Shown here: piece after piece, positions 1-10,892 of the stretch
Position numbering within the stretch: position 1 is the first letter of the stretch
Layout: each line of letters opens with the position of its first letter
Origin: Chrysoperla carnea
Lineage: Eukaryota; Arthropoda; Insecta; Neuroptera; Chrysopidae
Length of the DNA: 64,000 nucleotides
Direction of reading: 5' to 3'
Assembly (NCBI RefSeq): GCF_905475395.1
Contig: NC_058340.1
Coordinates: 54,166,181 to 54,230,180, forward strand
Made by a program: the position numbers and the translations under genes
The notes under the pieces: model-generated
The model's database searches: none
What the model was told of the DNA's origin: nothing
What the model saw: only the letters and a program-made list of their open reading frames with translations

Positions 1-1272
1 ACAATTATTTTGGATGGAAAACTCTAGCTTAGACATTTTTCAGTAGTAAGTTTTCATTTTTACTTTATAACGATTGTTAACATGGCAAAGACCTTCCACA
101 CAACACATGGGGATTTTGATGTCTAGACAAATCTGTTGTAAATAAATTGTATTGAAGAAAAATCTTTATAGTCAGAGCCTTCAATACAGAACTGATTTTT
201 TCCCATCGGTGTTTGGAAATATGTAAATTTTAAAATCCGGAAATCATGAAATTCCAAATGAATAATGTTCTTTTATTTTAAACGAAAACTTTTTTTTGAA
301 ACATTTATTCACCGAGATATTTCGAAAGTGCAAGTCAAAACGAACAAATTAAAAAAAAAAAAACATAATTCCGCAACAAGGGTTAAATTATATTGACTTT
401 ATATATTAAAAATTGATGTGACAAACTAATCTTCCACGATAAGAGCTGTCACACCAAATTTTCCTTAAAATAGATAAAATGGTCACTTACAAATTAATTT
501 CCTTGAAAGTGCATTACTTGTAATTATTAAAAATACAAAAAATTTTTCTGCCAGGATAAACTCCGGGCACATCTAGTCCAAATTGTACCTATCGTTAAAC
601 AGTAGGTATTGATTCATATATGCGAAATTTCGAAATCAGAGTAAGTGCAGTTTTACCGTCACGGGTTCCCCGCTTATATTAACTGAATTAAAAAATGGGA
701 ATTTCTTCATTTCACCAACATATGCATGAGTTTGAGAATAACCTGAAAATCATATGATTGTTCAATCGCTTGTTTTTATCTGCAGTACTCATATATGAGT
801 AATTGTAAAAGCTTTACTTAAAAACTAGAAAAAAGTATGTACATCAGCATTTATGGTGAAAGTGATGGGAAGAAAAAATAATGTGTATTGGCAAATATCT
901 TAATTCAAGATATATTAAATTTAAAAATAAAGATTAACCATATACTAGCAAACTAGAAACCAAATTATTTAAAACTTGTTCTCATTAGAATGATCTTATC
1001 TTCAACGATTTTGAACATATTTTGATTTTGATACTTTCTGTAATAAGCTGTAATGGTAAAATAATAACTACTATCGATATCGATATTGAAAAATTCACTG
1101 TTCAATAAAAATTAACTCAATTCTGGATCCATCCATTCTGGATCTAACAATTAATCAAACAAAATTTACAAATACAAGTTTTTCTTAGTTAAAACAATGC
1201 AATTTAATAAGAGAAGTACGCGTGCGTAAACGTGAAACTTATTACCATATTATTATTTATGGTTATTATATT

Positions 1273-1793
1273 TAAGGATGTTCCAGCATGGTATTTGCAG
1301 TTTCTATGTTAAAGCAATGGTACAATTTTTTTTTCGACAGAATTTAACGAAAAATTAAATTTAAGAATTTAATAATGCTTACTATTAATTCCCAAAGTTT
1401 CAGAAATTAAATTTTAAATTGACCGTTTAAAATGGGAAATAATTATGCCAACGTCCCAATTTCGATCAATTTACGTCAAAATTAATATCTCGAAAGTGAA
1501 AATTAATTTCTAAATTTTTTTTTTAGAATTGTATTGTATAAACATTTTTTTCTACTTTTTCTTCAATATATAATAATATCATAAAAAATAGTTGGAGAGA
1601 CCGGACATTTTACATGCTTTAAATGGGACATGACCCTCAAAATCGCGAACTTTGTCTTTAAATATCTCGCGATCTAAACGGCCAAAAATTATGAAATTTT
1701 AGGAATTCATAAATAAAGCTATTATAAAGCCGAGAAAAAAAATTCGGCCAAATCTGTCGAAAAGTGATTTCATGCTGGTACTACCTTAAGTAG
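1273..1793. mobile_element. Possible DNA-transposon remnant with imperfect terminal inverted repeats
   Basis: The left end (AAGGATGTTCCAGCATG) and the reverse complement of the right end (AAGGTAGTACCAGCATG) match at most positions and enclose about 500 bp. There is no coding capacity. The right end resembles the AAGGTAGT ends of the 31876-32640 element, so the two may belong to one family. Target-site duplications are not clear. Confidence 0.3.
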
Positions 1794-2639
1794 CATATAG
1801 AAAAATTTCATTTTAATACCGAATGTCTCTTAAAAATTTTTCCATATAAGCCAGAGAATAAAGGTTTTTGAAATTATGACCTAATATCAGATTCATTTTC
1901 TTCCTTAATTTGTAGAACAGCCCATACGTATTCGATGGATGCTGCTGAATAGAGCTATTTCTAGAGGTAGCAAATTTTCTAACTTCACGTAATTAAATCA
2001 GTTCCTATTTATTAAAAAATTTAGGCAATATTTTTACCAAACTACCAAAATTATTGTGTACAAGGTAAATATTAGAAATTTCAAAAATTACTTTTTTCGC
2101 GTGAGAATTTCGCATGAATTTATACATATTTCTGACAGATGGCTCCGTAAACCAAAAATAATTTTACTAAGTGAAACTACGTTTTGCGAACAAAAAAATT
2201 TGTCCTTCAAATTATCAGACTTTTTTCAGTTTTCACGTATTACAAAGGTACGCTTTTTTTGCTTGCAAGACGTAGTTTCTCCCCTAAGCGGTCCAAATAA
2301 CATAACAAATAAGTGCGTTCTACATCGCGATTTTAGTTTTTTTTTTTTTTTTTTTGTAATATTTTACTGACTTACTTATCAAATAGCTTTTTTTGACAAA
2401 GATAAAGAAAAATATGTCTTTAATTAAACAGATTTTGACATTTGCCCGAAAAAAAGAATCAATTTCATTTGAATGAAAAGGTATCTTTGTATTTTATATC
2501 TTGACGTAGAACAAGAAAGAAAACTGTTTTAATAACATTTTTACAGACCATACTGTAATAATGTTACACAAACACACCCACAATACATACATGAAACAGT
2601 GCACACACCACGTAACAAGAATACAATAGAAAATCTATA

Positions 2640-3180
2640 TACTTATTACTCACTCAACATGGACGCTTAATATAGACGACGGCACGAAATGCGCCGCGCA
2701 TCATGAAAAACAGTGCTCTGATGTCTATTATTGTATTGTATATATGAATGAATAGTGCATTCAAATATCGACGTCCGTCGTTCGTAGACGATATTCAACG
2801 ACGACGAGGCGTCTACATCCGCCATTAAACAGAATTATTTTAGAAATAATAAATTCTGTTTTATAAAAATTCAATCAATCTTCAAAAGGTGTCGTTTAAA
2901 GTGCAATAACTAAATGCAAGTGTAAAAATTTTTGTGTTTAGAAATAAGCATCTTTGATTATGAATTCAAGGGCGTTTAATGTGTCGTATTAATTAATATT
3001 ATATACAAGTACAGCTGATAAAATACTTGCATTATTTTTTTAATAAGTGCACCTGTGACTTCAGCTGTGATGTAATAAAGAAAATCTTTAAATGATAACA
3101 TTCGGGTGATGTGTGTGGCAAATAATTAAAAGTGTAACGACCAATTTTTTGGATTTAATTCTATTTCTTCTTTTGGTAAA
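2640..3180 (+). promoter_or_regulatory. Possible promoter and 5' non-coding exon
   Basis: Positions 2680-2830 form a CpG-rich island (several CGACG, GCGCCGCGC and CGTCCGTCG runs) that stands out in this AT-rich stretch. Such islands in low-GC insect genomes often mark transcription starts. A plausible donor (TTTTG followed by GTAAAT) occurs near 3173. The next downstream gene on this strand is the Dacapo-like gene, whose first exon is missing, so this is a candidate start. No initiator or TATA motif is convincing. This is inference only. Confidence 0.2.
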
Positions 3181-3954
3181 TATTTTCTTTCATTTATAAA
3201 CTTGTTTATTAAAAATTTAAAAAAAAAAAACCGATATAATTAATTCTCTAGATATTGTAATCAAAGAAGAGTATAATTGTTTTGGTGAAAATAAAAATAT
3301 TTTTATTATGACATAAGATTACATGAAATAAAAAGGCATCCCATCGAACACCTCATACCTATAAAGTGAAAATGACTGAAAAACATGTAAAAAACCTTTT
3401 ACACCTGCCAGACTAGTAAAAATTTGTTCTGGCAGACCTTTTGATTGAGTAATTTTGTTTATAAAAATGCATTTCATAGCACCTTCTTGGTTTTTTATTT
3501 TAAAGAAAGATATTTTCTATCAGTTACTACTTGACTGGGTGAAAATTTAAAATTTTGAGATGTTCGATGGTGTGACTTTTTTTTGTGTTATGGTCTCTTA
3601 TACTATAATGAATTTTCACAAATTAAAGCTTTCTACAATAAAAGAATATAATATGATTATTCTAGCCTTTACCCACGTTTGGTTCGTGAAATCTTTAAAA
3701 AGTGAATGAAATAATATGAAATAAAAAAATAAATTGTATCTTTAATGTTTTATGAAATGTTAAATAATTAATCAGTTTTCAAATTTTTTTAATTGTAAAA
3801 AGTATGTGTGATTGCCGTGATTGACAGATGTCCATAAGTTGTCTCTTCACCCTGATTTTCAAAATAATAATTTAATTTTTGTTTATTTTTATTTTAAATA
3901 CATCTTCATAAATTATAGCTCATGTGTTATTCTGATGTATGAGCTTTATTACTG

Positions 3955-4085
3955 TACAGTCCATTCAAGTAAATTCGCTAGTTTTTGCGTGAAAGCGTAA
4001 TAAACAAACATCCTTATTTTCATATTTATAATATATAGGGATTTGTAAAAAGCTAGCTTGAACGCCATAAACATATAAGAAAAAG
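3955..4085 (+). repeat. Dispersed insect repeat, 3'-tail fragment
   Basis: Contains the typical tail of a dispersed family: TTTTTGCGTGAAAGCGTAAT, then an AAACAAACATCC run and a TTTATAATAT terminus. Related copies lie at 4762-5190, 5700-6130, 28018-28660 and 61333-61610. The family is non-coding and shows no clear class; a retroposon origin is likely. Confidence 0.5.
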
Positions 4086-4761
4086 ATACTCGACACATAG
4101 AAAGTTACTAGTTTATTAAAAAAGTGTATCAATCAGTTTTCTAAATTAAATAAAACTTTTCTAAATTAATATATCAAATATTTCATGATTATTTTCTGAT
4201 TTCGTATATTTTATCAATAAATAAACGCGGTAAGATTTTTCATATAACCTTCATTCCACTATGCGTGTAAAATTGTATAATCAAATTGTTTTGTTACTCG
4301 ATTGTTACCGGATTATTATATTTTTTTATAAAAAATTCTTGGAAAAAATGGAAAACTTATTTTGATACCTCTTTCCATCAACTGTAATATAATAATATAC
4401 TAGAAAACAATTTCATCAGGAATAAATTAAATAACGAAAGACCATGTGCCAATATTATTTTTACATTTAAAACGGGTTCGTAAAGGAAATTTCATAATAC
4501 TTTCCACGATAGCACGAGCTGCATAATCTTCAGATGGTGAATAAAATTCTCATCAAACATAATCATCCCGATTAAAGAGTATTTAAATAAGGAATTTCAC
4601 ATTTAAATCGGTATACTCGTTTACGATATAAGCTAAAATGTCTTAAGCAGATTACTTGACGACTGGCGAACAAACTAATCAAATCTAAAGCCACACTTTT
4701 ATCCCGACTATTTTCATAGAATAAATTGTTTTAAAACTATGCATTTAAAACTATATATAAT

Positions 4762-5190
4762 ACTAGCGACGCGTCCCAGCTTCGCACGGGTGCAATGCTG
4801 ATACTAAATATACTACAGAATGTCTTAAAATGTGTTTATTTACGACATCACATTAGAAACCTCTATAATTATCCAGTGTTTCTCTACTAAATAAATCTTC
4901 CTCTTGAATCTATTAAAACAAAAACCGCAAAAATCAAAATCCGTTGTGTAGTTTAAAAGATCTAAGCATAAATACTGCAAAATATGACTCTTCCTGACAT
5001 CTATTGGTGTATATCGTAGTTAACGAAATAAAGTACATTACCGGGACAATTCAAATTGACATTTTCATGGAGGCATTTTAAACGGTTCTTATATTAGTGA
5101 TAAATTTGTATCTTTTTAACTCAAAAAATACCGAGCCAAGCTCGGTCATCCACGTACTATACTTATATGGTATACCACCAAGTAAAAAGG
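4762..5190 (+). repeat. Dispersed insect repeat, head-bearing copy
   Basis: Starts with TAGCGACGCGTCCCAGCTTC and CGCACGGGTG, the degenerate 'GACCCGCCCGGCTTCGC' head seen in many insect introns. It continues to the 'AAAATCCGTTGTGTAGTTT' and 'AAGATCTAAGCA' body, which is shared with the copy at 61333-61610. There is no reading frame. Confidence 0.5.
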
Positions 5191-5699
5191 GCTGTTTTTA
5201 ATAATTAATTTATCGTAAACCGTACAAAGGATCGACTTGTTGATACAGAAGGTATATTGAATACTTATTAATTGACACTAAATTTCAGTTTTTTCGTTAC
5301 ATTTTCGTTTTGGTATCGAAACGCTTTAAGGGTAGGACGATAAAAAATCCAAAAAAACCACCTAATGTATTTGGTAGGTGTATACGTTATTTATTAAGGT
5401 GAAGCTTAATTTTTTGGTATTATCAATATTATCAATTAATAACTTAATGATTGTTATTTCTTATCGGAGACATTTCTTATTTTTTGCATCGTGCATCAAC
5501 TTGAGTATTGATTTGTTTTTAACAGATTATTAATATGATTGTAGGAGCGTTTGTATAATCACTCTAAAGTCTCTGAATGCACTCAATAAGCGCATCAAAT
5601 GCGCAGTCATATTGAACGATAAAATTAATGTTATATATAGGGTGAATTAAAATTTCACGGTATTTGTAGATATAGCAATAAAATTAACAAAAAAAATTT

Positions 5700-6130
5700 C
5701 ATATAAACCACTAGCTGCTAACCACCCGCTTCGCTGGGCAACTTCAATTTTAAGTAGAAAGATTAATGTGTTATTCATTTTCACTTCATTTTTTAGTTTT
5801 TTGGTGTGCAGCACTATTTTTTTTTAAAACAGCCCATGGTAACTCTCGCTGATAATGCGTGAAATAATTTTTAAAATCGGTTAAGTAGGTAATTTTTCAG
5901 TTGGTTTTGGAAACACACATACAAACTTTTATCGGCTTAGGAGTTAAATTTCCGAAAATCCGTTCTTTATGAGCGTCTGCATCGCAAAAGGAGTAACTAT
6001 GCATAATTTCAAGTCAATTGGGTGAATAGTTTTAGAGATATCGTGATGAATCAGTGAGTCAGTGGTATTTCGCTTATATATTTGTAGATTTATCTCAAAT
6101 AAATTGAAATATCGAGGCGACTTAAGCATT
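5700..6130 (+). repeat. Dispersed insect repeat, diverged copy
   Basis: The head 'CCACCCGCTTCGCTGGGCAAC' matches the reverse complement of the head near 28470 (CTACCCGCTCTGCTGGGCAAC). The body 'AAATCCGTTCTTTATGAG' and 'AGAGATATCGTGATGA' resembles the reverse complement of 28070-28160. A short minus-strand frame here (5944-6129) is a product of the repeat. Confidence 0.5.
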
Positions 6131-6395
6131 AAAACAATATAAAATTCATATAAACTATTGCTGCTCCTTCCACAATCTGATTCCTAAAATCTTCTTCCGC
6201 GCCAAATGAATAAGCCATAACCTCCATTCAGCCATAACACAAAATAATGGTGATAGATCAGGAGATCGCAGTGAACAAATAACAGGTCCAGAGAAATAAA
6301 TGATAGGCAATGATCGGGACTGCCTACAGAAGTGAAAACTGAAAACTTTGGAATAAAAAAATACTATTATAAATCAACAACTACTATTATAATTC

Positions 6396-6616
6396 AAGCG
6401 GTCACCCATCCTAGTGCTAATTGGGTCCCATGTTCCTTAACTTTGGTGATCGGATGAGAACCTTTAACTTTAAAATAAACTTTATTCACTTTATATAACA
6501 AAAATTATACAATTATATTCAACGCAAAATTATATATAATGTATATTAAATAATTTCATGTTTTTTCTCGGTTATTAGCCAAGGCGGATGAGAACCGATA
6601 TTTTTCTGGTATTTAA
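6396..6616 (-). pseudogene. 5S rRNA-derived sequence split by a 122-bp insertion
   Basis: On the minus strand, 6462-6396 reads as the middle of a 5S rRNA: GGTTCTCATCCGATCACC, then AAGTTAAGGAACATGGG, then GGATGGGTGACCGC. It covers the internal pol III control region (A box, intermediate element and C box). A 12-bp direct repeat (CGGATGAGAACC) occurs at 6451-6462 and again at 6585-6596. After the second copy the 5S match continues weakly (GATATTTTTC, then TGGTAT), so an AT-rich insertion of about 122 bp seems to have split the unit. The outer ends diverge from 5S. It could be a dispersed 5S pseudogene or the head of a 5S-derived SINE. It is not a functional gene. Confidence 0.7.
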
Positions 6617-7707
6617 AGAAGTTTTCACTTCAAAAAGAATATATAAACTTTTCTTTATATTATTATTTCTTAATATTATATTAATATTTTTCTTTATAAC
6701 ACCTATCTATAAATACAGTGCAGTGCAATACTGAATCATGCTATATAAAATATATTATAGAATTGCATTTTTATTGGGGTGCATATTAATATGAAATATA
6801 ATAAATGCATTAATATTTACATAAAACAAAACAGGATTCACACTTTACGATTTCTTTCAACAGATTTTTTTTCGCTTTGTTTTAATATCAATTACATAAA
6901 TAGGTATAGTTGATAGATAATATATTGATATATATATATTTTTTTTTTTTTCATTATTAAAACTATCAGTGTGTATCTCTCACACCCTTGGATTAATAAT
7001 AAATTTACATTAAAATAAACAATATAATGTTGTAAATTAGTGTAAAGTTTATTGAACTTAATTCGGGCATATCGTTTCATAATACTTTTAAGCCTGGAAA
7101 AATCATCGAACTTTAAAAACTCATATCATGGTCGTTTTCATCTTATTTTCTAGCAAGCACCTAATTAGCACTTATTTACCACGCTTAGTTTATACCTGAT
7201 TAAGCATTCGCCCTAGTTTTAGAGAGACCTGATTTTTAGATCCGTTTTTCGAAATGCGAGACTTTCGTTTATTAACTAGGCAATTTCACGATCCTGACTG
7301 TTAAGCACATAATAAGCACCTAATTACGTTTCCTTAACATTCATTATCTTTTAATTACTTTCATTGCAACTTTGAGTATTGAGTTGCGGTGTAAGTAACA
7401 GAGAACCTAATTTCTGGTGCCTAATTAGCACCTAAAAAGTACCTAATTTTGGCACTTTTTAAATGCGGTTTCCGTACTTTGAGTGACTGGCGGAACAGAG
7501 CCCTAACTTTCCAGTATAATAAAGAGTATAAAATAAAAAATTAAAATAAAAACTTGACCGACTCGAAACGACTCAACCGAATTTTCTTTCGGATCATATT
7601 GCCGTTAATACACTTTGATCGATACCTCAACGAAGTCGATTTAATTTTTTGTTCCAGCGTTATTGATCAGAAAAAAAACCACGAACGTGCGTTCGTAGTT
7701 TTACCCC

Positions 7708-7766
7708 TACACACACACACACTCACTCACTCACACACATACACTCACACACACGCACATCCGCAC
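7708..7766. repeat. CA-rich microsatellite
   Basis: An interrupted (CA)n tract with CTCA and CATA interruptions. A short plus-strand frame through it (7554-7820) is low complexity and not considered a gene. Confidence 0.9.
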
Positions 7767-8579
7767 ACATACTTCTTCTCCAAATTGGTGTTAATGCCTT
7801 GTCCTTACCATAAAACGTAAACACGTAAACGTGTTGAAAGTTTCGATTTCGAAAATCGGACTCATTACAATAACTTCCTATACTGGGAAGTTAACAATTT
7901 GAAACAATTCGTTTCTACTTCAACCCTTAATAAAAAGTTCATGTTTCATTTTTCGTAAATTAAAGAGAGCAAAGCCACAAAGTAGTCAGTCCTTGATATG
8001 CTTTAATTAAATTAATTCGTTGTCATTAATTAGCGTGTGTATTTTTATATGTGTACATTTAATTAATTGTTTAATTGAAATAATTGATATTTATAACTAA
8101 TGGTAGACAATGTAGTTTTTCATTTAATTAAGTTTTAAACACAAGTACCGAACGTTTCTCAAAACACTATATACACAATACACAATACTGTTTACAAATT
8201 TCTTTTTTTTCTATAAAAAGTACCGTCGATATACCCATAATTACGAACATCGAATTAAATATGATTTATTTGTTTAAAAAAAAATTTAACAATTTTTTAA
8301 AATTTGTGCCCTGCGCCAACACCAAAATACAATAAGTATTGATACTAACACACACATATGCATAGACACGTATACAGTGCAAATATAGCTAGATATACCG
8401 ATTTAATATCAGTATAAAAGTAAAGGTCACAATGGGATCGATTAAGAGAACTTATAAATATAAGAATAATGGGGTTTAACCTCCGTTTTTCAGACATTTA
8501 TCTATAACCGAGGCTACCCGCATCATTACTTTTAATGTTTTTATACTTTAAACTACTTCCAATATACAATTAAATTTTA

Positions 8580-8764
8580 TGATGTGGGCGAAGTCGGTTA
8601 CTTCCGTCTTATCCAAGCGATGACAGTGTGATCTATTTTCCGCCCCATTAATTATAATTGCTCACAATGCCGCTGCCTGGATTCGAATCCGCAACCTCTC
8701 AGTCAGTAGCCAAACGTTTAAAGACGATTGTGCCTTTATTCGCTAAGCCACTGAGCTAGTTATA
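8580..8764 (-). mobile_element. tRNA-derived SINE
   Basis: Read on the minus strand it starts with a tRNA-like head: the A-box-like TAGCTCAGTGGCTTAGCG, then about 45 nt later the B box GGATTCGAATCC preceded by GAGGTTGCG. A non-tRNA body follows (GGCAGCGGCATTGTGAGCAA and onward to about 8580). The spacing and the loss of the anticodon-arm pairing argue against a functional tRNA. This is the classic organisation of a tRNA-derived SINE. No long A-tail is preserved. Confidence 0.7.
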
Positions 8765-9186
8765 ATAATATGTAAATGAACTTTCACGTACTCTCGCTCT
8801 TGAACAATCTCATTCACAATAGGGTATAAAGAATTCTCAATTCACGAATAAAAAAGTTAAGTTGATTCCTAAAAAAACTAGTATGCAAGATCTAAACGTT
8901 TAAAATTCCTAATTAAACAAAGAGGAAGATACCCTCTAATGGTCATACGTGGGTATCGCCATACAGATTACATATAAAACTGTCTTTTGCCAAAAGGAGA
9001 TGGACAACCTTTGAATGCAATCTTTGATTGCTTATAACTTCTGCGTTTTTTAATCAATTTTAATTTCACTTTCAAATTTTGTCTTGATATCAAGTCTAAT
9101 TTTACATTTTTATGCGTAAAAGGTTTTTGTTTTACATTTTTATCTATAACAGGGCCAGGTTTTACATTCAAATGGGTACAGATGTA

Positions 9187-9234
9187 AATAATGATTATTA
9201 TTACTTACTTAATAATGATTATTATTACTTACTC
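9187..9234. repeat. Perfect-to-near-perfect 24-bp tandem duplication
   Basis: The unit AATAATGATTATTATTACTT plus ACTT occurs twice head to tail (9187-9210 and 9211-9234), differing only at the last base. Confidence 0.85.
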
Positions 9235-9365
9235 AATGGCTAAGTAAACCGCAAGTAACCAATTTGCTAAGGGTGTAATCTTTGTAGAAATTATTCATTT
9301 GAATATAAATTTTCGTGTTTCGATCCCCATAACATCAACCAGGAACTTAGAAAAGAAACTCTATA

Positions 9366-9776
9366 CAGTCAAACCTGGATAAGCGAGAGTTCAAGCGAGC
9401 ACAATTTCATTCTCGCTTATAGAGGTTTCTCACTAGTCCGAGTTTCTCGCTAATTCAGGTATATGGGTAGCGTTTCTCTCTTATAGAGGTACGCAGTTAT
9501 AACAAGTCACAGCAAGTACGAATGTAGTAAATATGTAATGTAATATGATTTATTGTAGCTATAGTTCTTTCTAAATAATATAAATAAATAAAGCTCGACT
9601 GTCGCTTATAGAAGTATAGGTAAGCAGCAGTCTAATTTACGGAGGTCCATGAGGTAAAAAACACTCTCTCTTACAGAGGTTTCTGTTTCTCGCTAATAGA
9701 GGTTTTGGAAGCTTAAAATGATGGGTCCTGGCTATTACTCTTACTTATCCAGTTTTCATTTACCCAGGTTTGACTG
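9366..9776. mobile_element. pogo/Tigger-like MITE (411 bp)
   Basis: Terminal inverted repeats CAGTCAAACCTGG at the left and the same sequence inverted at the right end, each flanked by TA. TA target duplication and CAGT-starting ends are typical of the pogo/Tigger branch of the Tc1/mariner superfamily. The interior is non-coding and repeats the phrase CTTATAGAGGTTTCT in degenerate form. It has no transposase. Confidence 0.8.
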
Positions 9777-10570
9777 TATTTCTAAAAATTTGACAAATGT
9801 TGGATCGCAATCGACAGATTGAGACTGTTTAAACATTTATATAGATTAAAAAATAATATTTGATTTATATGTCTTAAGATAACTATCTTAAAAATTTAAT
9901 GCAATAATGTTTGTGCATGAGACACATACTCATATATGTGATATTATATTTACGTATATGTATAAAAATACAAGGCCGGACAAACGATCCAACCGTATTT
10001 CCGTTCTCATCACATAACAAATGTCCATTGTTTTCTGTGTAAACTAAATCATTTTGTATCCTGAGAATATACAAAAAAAAAATTGAAATATATATTTCAA
10101 TTTTAAAGTCTATTATATGTAAAATAACAATTTTATTTAATTTGACAAAATGATTATATCCAGTTACCATGTATACGTAAAATTACCTCTATGTTTAGAG
10201 ACCTGGATAAATTCAAAAAGATGCATAAAGTTATAAACATTAAAATTTGTTGTCCAAAAAGCACGATTATATATTCGATCCAAATGTATAAATATCCCTA
10301 TTTGGACAGTAAAAGATGTTACAAAAATCGGCTAATAAGGTAGAAATGAAAGAAACTGCTCGCATTTTGCTAAAACCTCATGGAATGTGTTTCTTATGTG
10401 TCAAATATCATTAGTAAGAGGGTATAAGTTATTGGTGCAAATGTTTCTATTTGTTAATAAACAATAAATTTTTAATTCTATGAATTAAAAATTCAATGAT
10501 CAATGTTAAACTTAAAAAATTAGTAAATAGACAACTTGTTTGACGTAAATGTTAAGTGTTTGTCAATATA

Positions 10571-10892
10571 CAGTAGAATCTCGATAACTTAAACCTCGGT
10601 AACATAAAAACCTCTGTTACTTCAAAAAATACTATGTTCCCTTCCCATCAGAGCCCAAAACTTCTATAACTTAAAAGACGCAACCTCTATAACTTAAATA
10701 AATAATCTCTGTATAGGCCCTCAGTAACTACATAGAAACATGTACATACCTCTATATTAACTAGGGTACATAGAAACATGTACATACCTCTATATTAACC
10801 TTTACCTAACATAGACACTTGATAACTTAAAACCTCTATAACTTAAAATATTTTGTGTTTCCCTTGGACTTTAACTTATCGAGATTCTACTG
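10571..10892. mobile_element. pogo/Tigger-like MITE (322 bp)
   Basis: Ends are inverted copies of CAGTAGAATCTCGATAA, flanked by TA on both sides (10569-10570 and 10893-10894). The interior consists of degenerate 'CCTCTATAACTTAAA' units and a direct duplication of about 33 bp around 10731-10798. It is non-coding. Its ends differ in sequence from the 9366-9776 element but show the same architecture. Confidence 0.85.

Noticed and set aside
7554-7820. 88-codon plus-strand frame with His/Thr repeats
   Set aside because: Translation of the CA microsatellite.
8968-9171. 67-codon minus-strand Lys-rich frame (MNVKPGPVID...)
   Set aside because: It looks mildly protein-like, but it has a stop just before the ATG, no splice partners were found and it shows no known motif. 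Kept only as a remote possibility.
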